A stretch of 64,000 nt of DNA. Origin: Cruorifilaria tuberocauda. Lineage: Eukaryota; Nematoda; Chromadorea; Rhabditida; Onchocercidae. The notes beneath the pieces are model-generated. The model was not told the origin of the DNA and ran no database searches. It worked only from the letters and a program-made list of their open reading frames with translations. Position 1 is the stretch's first letter, and each line of letters opens with the position of its first letter. Positions 54,187 through 64,000 of the stretch are shown here, in pieces. The DNA lies in NCBI GenBank assembly GCA_013365365.1, contig JABVXU010000018.1, forward strand, positions 124,001-188,000. The letters are read 5' to 3'. Made by a program: the position numbers and the translations under genes.

Positions 54187-55965
54187 CGGATCAACGGAAG
54201 TGGACAACACGTGGTTGGAATGCACGAGAAGGGTGTAGAGCATATATGCGGATGGCACACCACGGGAGAAGACTGGTCATCCGGTCACTCCGAGCCACTT
54301 ATGTCCTTGCTTTTCTTTTTGCTTTCAGCTTGTTCTATTTCGTCATAGAAAGTGGTCTTCTGGCTTGGCTTATACAAAATGCTTTAAATATTTCTGGAGT
54401 AAGTCTCTATTTATCTCGTTTTGTGCTTTTCGCCTAAGTTTAATTTTTTCAATTCAAAATTTTCTTTATTTCATTTAATCTACTTCGCTGTGTGTCTATG
54501 TGTCTCAGTCATACTTCATGAAGACAGTATAAATTTGCTGCGAATACAGTTTTTCATATAAATACACCATATTTGTATTGACTTTACAGATGTAAAATTC
54601 CTTTGGATTTACAGTTAGTCTAACTTCTTTCCTTATTGGCAGACTTATCTTTCCCTATAATAACCGATTCTTATAAAGTCCTTTGCTCATTTTTTTCTTT
54701 TTTGTTCTTCAAACATTAATTAAATGACTTAAAAGACGATTGACATCCATGTAATTTGTAGTTTTCAGCAAGATATCGAGGAACAGATGTTAGACAAGTA
54801 CAAACTAACAGCGCACAGACATATTCAGTGGTTAGCAGATAGTAGCGGACATAATATGAATGTAGTAAACGATACCTTTATGAGCGGTGAAGGGACGACC
54901 TGCCGTAATACAGTACAAGGAAGGACTTCTGTTACTGATGACAGAGGTAATTTGAATTCACAAAAGTAGGGTCAAATTTATTTAACTTGCTTTTATACAT
55001 TTCGTGAATTGTGGTTCTAAGATTCCAGATCTCTATAGATTCTGTTTTCGTCAGCAGAATTTATAGAGGTCGAGTGACTCACATTTTTGTAAAATAAAAA
55101 ATCAATTTCTATTTTTTGCATGCTGTAACTAGCAAAAGTATTTATGTTTCCTCCCATCTTTTTCATTTCAATACGATTTGTTTTTGAATATAGTTTTTGT
55201 AGAAAATATAGTTTTGATTCTTCTTATTGTTAATCTTTCTTTAGTATAGATTGTGCAGTTTTTGCTGCATTCAGGTTACACATGTGAAAGAGCTTTCCTG
55301 ATGTCGAATGGTTGCTGCGAAGTGGGCACTCAGTCGGTGCGCTTTAGCTGCGCTTGGTGTGATCTTTATACCGGTTGTTGCTCTCATTACGAACAATGTG
55401 TTTCCTGTTGCTTGAAACCGGAACAGGTACGCTTTTGATGTAGTTAAAATTACTGGTTGTTGAAGAAAACTGGGAGATAATTTAGACAATTAGTTTTTCC
55501 TAATGCTGAAAAACAATTGTTATTATAGAAAAATATACTGCTTGAAATGATAGAATCAACATCTGGGCATCGATTACGACAGATATTATCTGCAACAGAT
55601 CAGTTTGAGCTTTGCATGCTGAAATGTCGCACTTCTTCAAATGTAAGAAAGCAAAAATTCCTAATTTCATGACTGTTGACTTTATCCAGGTATCTCACTT
55701 ATCCTTTCCTGAAATAAAGGAAAACTGATTCAATTATTTTTATACAAACATATCAATAGAGCGCGAATAATTTAGACAATTAGTTTTGTGACATTTTAAC
55801 CCATAAAATATTAAATATATTGCATAAGAAATGTTTGAATGATTATGCAGTCTTCATGAAATAAATACATTTCTTTTCCAGAGCGTACATTCGGAAAACA
55901 AATACAAAAGTGAGAAGATGAAATATTGCTACAAGCAGGAGCCGAACCGTCCTTTTGCGCGATAA
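54156..55965 (+). CDS. SPRING1: SPRING / C12orf49 homologue (5 exons)
   Basis: Exons 54156-54398, 54769-54946, 55275-55426, 55529-55642, 55882-55965, with matching phases. Starting at 54156 gives 256 residues; starting at 54246 gives 226, closer to the human length of about 205. One membrane segment (YVLAFLFAFSLFYFVIESG) near the N-terminus makes it a Golgi-type single-pass protein. The Cys-rich lumenal domain carries the family hallmarks: TCRNTVQG, VTDDRGYTCERA, NGCC, GCCSHYEQCVSCCL, FELCMLKCRTSS and a KYCY tail. In vertebrates SPRING supports SREBP activation by site-1 protease and SCAP in the Golgi. The nematode role is inferred by homology. The TMEM209-like gene follows 1,053 bases downstream on the same strand. 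Confidence 0.95.
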
Positions 55966-57018
55966 TGTATAGTCAAGCTTACTTTTTACTTTTTAGTGAA
56001 AATTTGATGATTTCATAGTGTCGGGTATTTTAAACTAAATTTTGTCTTTCTATGTTTGAAATTAAATTTTAGTCTTTCTTTTTGTGGATGACTTCAATCC
56101 TGGTCATGTTCTTCAATTTCTGAACTTTATTTGTTATGTAATATCAGTATTGATGCTACTGCTACATTTATGAAGGGTCACTATCGAAAAGCTTCAAAAT
56201 ATTCCAGAAGTTTTATTCTGTAATCGCTAAACAAAAGCTTTTATATAGCTCTTCTTAGATGTGTTAGACGATCAATATTTACAAAATGTGTTTAATACAA
56301 ATTTAAGATTTAGCAATATAACGAATTGATCATTGAAATTAGTAAATAAGACTTATTTGAAGGAATATATGAATTTACATATATCTTTCAGATTTCGGTT
56401 GTAGATCTGTGTTTTTGTGGTTTTGTGTCATAAAAATCGTGTCGTCAATTTTATTTATTTATTTTTTTATGTTGTTGATTATTGGTTTCTCTTAATATAA
56501 ATAAATCAGAAATACAAAATTTAATCTTTAGAGAAGCTAAAATAAACCTATTTGTCTTCAGCGAGCTGTTAATATTAATTTTGACTTGATGACAGTAGGT
56601 TCTTAACTACGTATTCCTCATTACCATATCTATTTTGAATGAAAAAAAAAAACTATTACTTTTTTGTGCTTCTTTTGATTCTGATAACAAAGTTTGCTTT
56701 TCAGATATATAATGCTTGAAGTAGTAGATTTATTTTATAGATAACTTCCTGCAGCAAATTTTGCTTAAAATTGGGACATTTGGTCAATTCGCTGCTCATT
56801 AAGTAGTGTCATTTTAGTGCTTTTGGAAGCTTTTTGAACATTTATCGCTTCGAATTATGTATAATTCATTAAAATATGAAAATTGCCAACTGCAAAACGA
56901 CCAAGCGTTGTAGTTTGAATTGTGGAAGTATGGGATTTTTTTTTCTGTGAACTTCCGATTAGATGTGCTACTTATATGTTCCAAATAATGCTTGATTAAT
57001 GATAATTGCAGTTGCATA
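55966..57018 (+). other. Spacer between the SPRING-like and TMEM209-like genes
   Basis: AT-rich with no gene. It should hold the 3' untranslated region of the SPRING-like gene (AATAAA at 56500-56505) and the promoter or trans-splice region of the next gene. At about 1 kb the spacing is wider than the 100 to 500 bases usual in nematode operons. Confidence 0.6.
57010..57011 (+). promoter_or_regulatory. Acceptor AG upstream of the TMEM209-like gene
   Basis: GATAATTGCAG ends here, only 7 bases before ATG 57019. Such a short leader is typical of spliced-leader trans-splicing in nematodes. Confidence 0.45.
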
Positions 57019-60000
57019 ATGACTTTATCATGGCACCATGGAACGGTTTTGCCTACAAAAAATAAGCTGGATTTATTGCTTGCATTAGAACAAAGAGCTG
57101 AAAGAACAAAGTATGTATTTTAGAGTGATCTCATTTGGTTCTTTTGTTGATATAGTTTTAATCTGCATATATAAGCCTATGTTAGCCGCAGTAAGCTCAA
57201 TGTACGAATTAGTTCATCGAAGTTAGAGCAATAATTGATTTATTCTCGTCATCATTTAAATCGCAATCGAGGCATTGCAGTAATTTATTTACAGGCTTTG
57301 GCAATCATGGCGGCAAATCGTAACTTGGGTCTTTCCGACGATTTATTTCATTTTTGATGTGAGTTATTTTGAATTGAAAATTTATGCAGCTAATTTTCCA
57401 GTCAAATAAATTGGACTTCCATCTGATTTACTCTGAAAATAGCTTTTAAAACTTTCCTGATTTCGCTTGTCATAACTGCAATTTTATGTTTTTGCTTTCA
57501 TTAATGGCAAAAATAAACATGCACAAACAGATATATATGTTTTTCAGATCTTCACTTTTAATTGTGCTGTTTGCGCGAGTTTGATTTCTTGCTTTCTGAG
57601 ACATGATAGAATTTATTCAACGGCTTATATGGTCGAGATCACAGCTCTTTTCATTTGTTTATTGAATTTATTGGTACGCTTTTTGGAAGTGGTGAAAATA
57701 TCTTGTCGTATCATGTGGAGAACACCATCAAAACTTACTTCACAAGTTTCTTCACATGGGACGACTGATCAAAGTAAGATTGAACATTTTACAAACAGTG
57801 CTGTCTGTTTGGCAGATGATATTATGGTAGTTTAATGAGCATAAGGAAAGATTCGTTCTTTGGAGAAAATAATATTTGTTTAATAATTATTTTATTTTCA
57901 TTTTATAGGTGGCTGCAGCATTTCATCACTTTCACCGTCAAATCGGAATTTTATCACGCAGTGGCTTTCAGCTTTACATTTTGGTAAGGGAGCAGCACTA
58001 TCTCAGAAAAATTCATTTTCATCAAATTACATAAGGCATAATCTGAGTAGCTCTTCAATTTCGTCACCATTTAATAGGTTAGTTGGTTTTCTGAAACTTT
58101 TATGCATTCAAAAATACATATATAAAAGTGAATTTAGTTAAATTTGATAGCCAACATCTTCTCTTGAGCTTAAGTTCTCACTGATTATTGAACCAGATTT
58201 CATATTACAGGATTTACATCGAGTATAAATTTACTTTCCTTTCAAATTGTTACAGAGTTTTCTTTAAATAGTTTTCGTAACAAAAATAATAACATTTTTT
58301 GACTAATTTGGAATGGAAGATTTTAGTCGCAAGTCAGGAAGTACATTTGGCGACAGCACCTCGTTCAGGCATTCATCGCCATTGATTGACGATCATTCCT
58401 CATATGTAGTAAAACATTCGAACCATTCTGTGCCGTTATCTGCGAAAGTTGGTTCACGAACATCATTTCACAGTCGTCCAACATCTTCAATTCAAACAAC
58501 CAAGCAGTTGGAGGAATATCTTCAAAAAAGGTTAGAAACTTACATAGCTTATGCTTGTAATATTAAAACAAACACCAGATAAGAGCCATCATTTGTGAGT
58601 TATTGCTTCCATCTTAACAATATATGCTGTTGAGAAAAATATACGAAAGCTCTGAAGATATAAAACAGTTCATTTTGATCACAGTGCATTTCTTGGGGAG
58701 TTTTGTTATAACTTTCGTGAGAACGAAAATGCGAGAGAGATTCATTTGTATGCTGTCTGTAGTTTAAAAATTAGCAATTCTTAAACTAATCAAGCACAGC
58801 GGTAGAAGCATGTGGTCGTGTCTACCTTAGACAATCCTTTTTATCTTAGACTAAGTAGCAGACCGTTTAGGTTTTTAGTAATGCAATAGATTTCCATAGA
58901 TATCTTCCTCTCTTTCATAAAAATCAAATTCCAATAGTACGAAAAGATAGTACACCGTAAGGGAGTCGTGGTATGCAATAATAAGAAATAAAAAATTTCA
59001 TATTAATTGGGGAAATATAAGTTCGAGATTTTTCAGTCCTCAGAGCAATGAATTATTCAAAAGATCTGTGACATCGTTTTCATCATCGTTTGATTCACTT
59101 CATGGCTCAGAACGTATCTTTGGTATTTCTCAGCCGTTCTATTTGGCACCTTCCAGAAATAATAGCTACGAACTTGGAACTGCTATGTATGACGATGAAC
59201 AAGGAAGAGTGACAGGCGATGAAAATAGTGTTGTTTCATTGGTAACAGGTTGTATTTTTTTGCACTATATTTTGCAGTATGCACTGGTTTAACTAATATG
59301 TTAATATTAATCTTCTATCTCTATAAACGGATGCTGTCGCTTAAAATTTGAAGTTAAAAATTTAGATTTTAAAGTAAATCATGTGGTTCAAGTACATCAA
59401 ATGCATGTTTTACCTCAATCTACTGCTAAGAAAGCGTAGATTTTGTATAAATAATGTACTTTTGATATGGATCAAAAAAATTAGAAATGTCTCAGTACTT
59501 TGTGCAAGGTTTGGTAATGTAAAATTATATGATCGAACGGACAGTGGTATTGCTGTACTTCATTCATATTATCATTCGAGAAATATCTCATTTCTTGTTA
59601 GTATTTCTCACAATGATAGAGAGGAGTCGTTAATGTCAGCAAGCATAATATACATGCACAGATTCATATTTTTATTTAGGCAGTCGTATAAGGGTAACTG
59701 ACAAACGCGTATCGTTATCGCCAATTCCATTGAATTTGATTGAGGGCGACGAATTGGCTCCCGAAAACGGCAAAGGCATGACGAATGATGGAACAGATAC
59801 ACGAAATATTGATAATGATAGCATCACATTCCGTGTAAATTATAACGCTGCAAAGCAGTCACCAAGTCGACAACAAAGTTTGTGAAATTCAATTTAACCT
59901 TGAAACTTTTTTTTAGTAATTTTAAGTGTGATATATTTAAAAATACCATAGTGAATGAAAATAAGACATCACTTCAATTAAGCATTAAAATGGGTAATCA

Positions 60001-61986
60001 ATTAAAGAGATGAAATTCACTTCATCTTTTTTTAGAAATAGAGCGCTGTTCTTGTTAAATTTTGGAAAATAGGAACTTTATGATTATTCGAATCACTCAT
60101 ACTTCGTTTAATTTTTGTCTAAAAAATTCTTAATAGTCAACTGAAGTTTTTAGGATTCACCTCGCCCGTATTTCGCCGATCCGAAAGTTATGAGCGTCGG
60201 CATTTTAGCTCATCTCCACATTCACATTCTGCAAATCAACTTCCTAATATTGTTCTGTTGAATGGGATTGAAAACAATCCTTCTGGCAAGCGATTAGCTA
60301 TGACTTCTTCGGAAATATTAAATAAGTAAGAATTTCGCTGTCTAAATTCTTCATTTTTCAATGATTAAACAGGTTTTGGGTGGTGAAAGTTTTTTGAATC
60401 GCGTTTTATGTAGATATAGAATGGATGCTGAAGACTTCGCTGTTGCCGAACGTAATTTACGTTCTTGGATTTGTCGAACAATCCTACGTCCACTTATTAC
60501 AAAAATTGACGAAATTAATGTTCTCTTTATGAAGGTATGTTTTTTTCAATTTCAAGAATTTTATTCTATTAGTCTTTCGAATTTAAGTGAACTTATTATT
60601 ACAGTATAGCAATTAGTAGTTATCTTTCAAAATCAGTCGCTTTTTAAGAACCATTTAAAAAGCAATTTAGTATTGCTCTGTAGCAACTATTGCGACTACA
60701 AATTAAGTTTTGTTACTGCAAAAATATTAACATGAAAACAAAAAAAAAAGAAAGCAATGTAGAGATGATAAATAAGTAAACTTCTTCCCGAGAGGAAATG
60801 TTGAATAAGTAAACTTCTGACCGATCATGAATTAGGAAGGAAACATATAGGTAATTTCAGTATCATGCGCATTTACATCTGAAAATTGGTCACTCATCTG
60901 TAGAAGCACTTCAAACTGCTGCTTCGTCAAAAAGTGATTTGTTAGAGTCTGCTCTGCCGTACATTTTGCCGTATCTCAAAATACATGAAAGACAATCTTA
61001 TTTGGTTAAAAGATGTAGGGAATTATCTGCCGATGTCTGTATGAAAAATTACAATTGGCAAGGTGGAGGATATGAATATGTTGAAAGGAAAGAAGAAGGT
61101 TGTTATTTCATCCAAATTTCAAGTTAAATTTTTTTTTAATTAACTTTCATTCTTAGCTTTTCTTTTCGACTAAAGAATTTCACGGCGTGACGTTTTAACT
61201 TGAGAAATTCAAGCATAGCTGAATTTAATAAAAAGTAATTGAGCGTTCAGAAGCATTTTGATTTAATTAGAAAAAGTCTTTAGGCGAACAGGGTTATTCG
61301 CCAAAAGAACATGTTTGGGGTCCGCATTTGCCAACAGATGCCCAGCTTATTTGGTCATGGTTTGCAGTTTACATGAATGCGCGGTAAATTAAATTTTAAT
61401 AATTTTGGTTCATGTATTTTGTAATTTTTAATTATTGTTAAAATCAAGTGCTAACTTATGCCTTTATTTAAAAGCTCAAATGAATATTTCTCATAAGAAA
61501 AAAATGATAGACTCACTCAGCACAGATTATGAAAAAACTTTTTTACAGGATGGGAACAAATCCTTTGGTAAGTGATATCGAAATGCCGTTTTCATCGGTT
61601 TTCTACTTGAAGAAACCTTCAAAACCATCACCATTGCAGTGTATGAAAAAGTCTTTCTACATTTATCAGGTATTCGATTAAAAAATTTCATCTTTCGGTC
61701 ATTCTGTTTATTACTTCTTAATCAAGATAACCATCAGATCCGTGGAGCAATTAATCTTTGGCATATTTATTAGATTTATTAAACTTTTCAGAGCAGTATT
61801 TATCCTCCACACTTTGAATTGGTGCTGGATGGTGGTCGTGAACGTTTCGAAGTTGATCGCGGCACGAAAAATCTTTGGCGAACAATATTGCTTTTCATAC
61901 AACATATTCGGTTGTTTAACGGAGGCAGACTGGGTAATATAAAAATTGATAAGAACGGAATCAATCTTGCTTGCGTTTTGGAGTAG
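57019..61986 (+). CDS. TMEM209: TMEM209 homologue, nuclear envelope protein (13 exons)
   Basis: Exons 57019-57110, 57295-57358, 57548-57773, 57909-58077, 58327-58530, 59037-59248, 59680-59877, 60154-60325, 60414-60534, 60861-61098, 61284-61383, 61549-61669, 61792-61986. All phases match; 703 residues against about 560 in human. Two membrane segments lie near the N-terminus (about 38-62 and 75-100). The middle (about 110-440) is Ser-rich and low in complexity. The C-terminal domain (about 446-703) carries the family blocks SEILNKYRMDAEDF, LRSWICRTIL, RELSADVCMKNYNWQGGG, KSFYIYQ and YPPHFELVLDGG and ends in NIKIDKNGINL. Human TMEM209 sits in the nuclear envelope and has been reported to interact with NUP205; that role is assumed here by homology. 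Extra length comes mainly from the Ser-rich linker. Confidence 0.96.
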
Positions 61987-62692
61987 CATGATTGTAACAA
62001 ACATTTTTTTATCAAGTTTCAGATAAAATTGTGGCTTTTCTCAATTTTAGCTGACTGAAAGTTAGATCCTGATTTCACTTTTTCCTTGGCACATCAGATC
62101 TTTTGCTCTCATCTTTTTGAATGATGATTTGAATTCAGACGCCGGATAGTTGATTATTTACATATTACATCTCATAAGTTCAAGAACTATTAAAATCTTG
62201 GTTAAATTTCTCGGTTTTACATTGCTTCATCTGCTCAGTTAGGACAAAAATCTTTTAATATTAGGCAATTTCTTTCATGAATATTGTTGTTATTTACAAT
62301 TTTGTTTACTAACATAACGTTTTCATTCAAATAATTTTCTATACAGTTATGGAAGGTTTTAGAATTTCAATTTTGTTTCGGAAAAGCATTCAAATCCTTT
62401 TACACTGTATTGTAAATTTAGTCGCTGTTTTCGACTGGTAAATTTTCAATTTTGAAATTTTTAATCATTTGAAATTCACAGTCGCATCTTTTCAACATAA
62501 CTTTGAAGAGCGCTCTATCGCCAATTATGATCTCTTCATACGTTTTTTGTTATAGATTTTTTATGTGTTTTAACTGCATTTTGTTTATTCAGAAGATTTC
62601 TTGTTCCATATATTTCAGTTTCCATTTACATCAACTTTTCATTAATGAAAATGCAACCGTATAAATCAAACATCACTTCTTTTATGAAAAGA

Positions 62693-62715
62693 AATAAATG
62701 TTTATTACAAATAAA
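62693..62715 (+). terminator. Polyadenylation signals, TMEM209-like gene
   Basis: Two AATAAA hexamers lie about 710 bases after the stop codon. Confidence 0.4.
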
Positions 62716-62913
62716 ACATTAAAAGATGTTTGTAGAAACTATTTAATGAAAGTAAAAAAAGCGGAAAACTGAGATCGTGGAAAAGGGAGGTACAAGCGAG
62801 AAGAATTGATATCATCAACATGAATATACACAAAATGTCACACAAATATTTTTAGAATATTAGCATAGAATAATCTTCTGAAACCAACTTTCTATTGATT
62901 ATTATTATTAGGA

Positions 62914-62923
62914 TTTATTTATT
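62914..62923 (-). terminator. Polyadenylation signals, EPAC-like gene
   Basis: Two overlapping minus-strand AATAAA hexamers lie about 220 bases after the stop at 63140. Confidence 0.45.
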
Positions 62924-63139
62924 GTCACCGTGATTGCCATTGATATGCCGTAGTTTTTTTTTTTTTAAGTTGTTATTATCTCCTATTATCATTCCATATC
63001 AACACAATTTTACCAACTAGCGTTATCATCCTGTACTAATAATTTCTCATTACATTTCATCGACTGATCATTATCACTATTTTTGCTTTAGCTACTAATA
63101 TTACTTTGCTGCAATTCTGTAAACAATTTAAAACAATTG

Positions 63140-64000
63140 CTACAAACGTTTTCTTTTCGATGGTTCAATTTGATAAGATAATTCCATTAGACGTCGTTGA
63201 TTATCGATCACTTTGAAATTCCTACAAAAATTAAAATTTAAAGGATCTATTTTTTGAAAACATGAAAAGAAGTCTTCAAAATTTTTAAAATTTCTAAAAG
63301 AAACCCATAGAGCAATAAGTCACTTACGATAATAGAACGAATCTATGTGGATAACCGGAAAAAAATTACCAACCTAACAAGACTTCTTGTTTTGAAAACC
63401 TTTCGTTCAAAGGCGACAGCTGAAAAGAGAAAAAAATGATTCAATAATATTTGGCTTTTTAAAGAAAAGCATGAAGATAATATTAGCACTATTAAGTGAT
63501 AACACTTTATATTTACATGTACATTATTCACTAATTAAAATTCTTAGTGATAAATTAAGACTAGTAGTTATGAAGTGATATCAGGACCTGGATATTTGCA
63601 TTGCCTGAAGCTTCGCAAAACGCCAGCAATCATATGCTGAAATAAATCTTGACAATTAATACATCTTCAATTATGAGATAAAAAATGGTATTGGAAGAAA
63701 AAAAATTAAACTCTCGATAAGTATTTTGAATAAGAGAAGACATGAATAACATCACCATAAATGCTTTTCATTCTTTCTAAGTTTTCGATATTCACAAAAG
63801 GACGAATGCACTTTTCGTTACAAAAAAAAAACATTCAAATCAATTTTACGAGCTGCACGCAAATGTCTTTGTCAGGATATGTATCATGATGTGATATTTA
63901 TCTTTATCAGTGATGTATATCATCAAATACTATGATAATTATGTGAAACTTACCATTTTTTCAAAATTAATTAAACCAGCAAAATAGGTTTTATTGCCTT
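63140..64000 (-). CDS. epac-1: EPAC-type Rap guanine nucleotide exchange factor, C-terminal end (partial)
   Basis: Four exons on the minus strand: 64000-63954 (cut by the window edge), 63636-63588, 63419-63374 and 63221-63140, stop TAG at 63140-63142. Phases match throughout, giving about 73 residues. The first part, GNKTYFAGLINFEKM, is the end of the CDC25-homology (RasGEF) domain. The tail reads HMIAGVLRSFRQCKYP, then RSLVRNFKVIDNQRR and ELSYQIEP. The VIDNQR...EP ending is characteristic of EPAC (RAPGEF3/4) and the related RAPGEF5. EPACs activate Rap1 when cAMP binds their N-terminal domains, which lie beyond the window. The nematode orthologue is likely epac-1, but a RAPGEF5-like paralogue cannot be excluded from the tail alone. 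Confidence 0.9.

Larger units (their letters stand above)
61987..63139. other. Tail-to-tail spacer between TMEM209-like and EPAC-like genes
   Basis: Non-coding and AT-rich. It should contain both 3' untranslated regions. AATAAA on the plus strand at 62693-62698 and 62710-62715 can serve the TMEM209-like gene. Minus-strand AATAAA at 62914-62919 and 62918-62923 can serve the EPAC-like gene. These signals show no need for the transcripts to overlap. Confidence 0.55.

Noticed and set aside
54156..61986. SPRING-like and TMEM209-like genes as a nematode operon
   Set aside because: The gap of about 1.05 kb is larger than usual operon spacing, and I see no evidence for a second-type spliced-leader site; trans-splice data could change this.
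63706..63834. Minus-strand frame inside the last large EPAC intron, with an acceptor-like AAAAG and a possible donor, phase-compatible with its neighbours
   Set aside because: Joining exon 63954-64000 directly to 63588-63636 gives an ungapped match to the EPAC tail, so including this frame would insert residues the family lacks.
1..64000. tRNA, rRNA, spliced-leader RNA, CRISPR, bacterial operons, viral insertions
   Set aside because: Scanned by eye for B-box-like motifs, rRNA cores, the nematode leader sequence and regular repeat-spacer arrays; none found. A covariance-model search would be more sensitive.

Overview
The window is eukaryotic nuclear DNA and very AT-rich. Its genes are split into many short exons (about 45 to 360 bases) by introns that mostly start with GT and end in T-rich TTTCAG or TTTTAG. 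That intron style, the gene set and possible spliced-leader acceptors just upstream of start codons suggest a nematode. The base composition, microsatellites and intron sizes fit a filarial-type parasite, but the species call is inference. I see no bacterial, Wolbachia, viral or organellar sequence.

Layout. Positions 1-28,483 hold no gene I can prove: AT-rich DNA with many TGATAA/TTATCA motifs, GA/CT and GT/CA microsatellites, and a few GC-richer, exon-like islands. Positions 28,484-35,306 (+) encode a BED zinc finger protein with a hAT-transposase C-terminal dimerisation region in 18 exons, probably a domesticated transposase. Positions 35,307-41,550 are mostly non-coding, with a strong hairpin, a GC-rich patch with three CCGGAA cores and some unassigned or decayed minus-strand coding fragments. 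Positions 41,551-51,432 (-) encode a class-1a P4-ATPase (ATP8A/TAT-1-like phospholipid flippase) in 23 exons. Positions 54,156-55,965 (+) encode a SPRING/C12orf49 homologue, and 57,019-61,986 (+) a TMEM209 homologue in 13 exons. At the right edge, 63,140-64,000 (-) is the C-terminal end of a Rap GEF of the EPAC type.

Most of the genes are membrane or signalling housekeeping functions: aminophospholipid flipping, Golgi control of SREBP processing, a nuclear-envelope protein and cAMP-Rap signalling. There is no sign of an operon-like functional unit. The TMEM209 and EPAC genes converge tail to tail. The SPRING and TMEM209 genes run head to tail about 1 kb apart. Exon models were built by hand from open frames, splice sites and phase continuity, and family assignments come from remembered conserved motifs rather than a database search.
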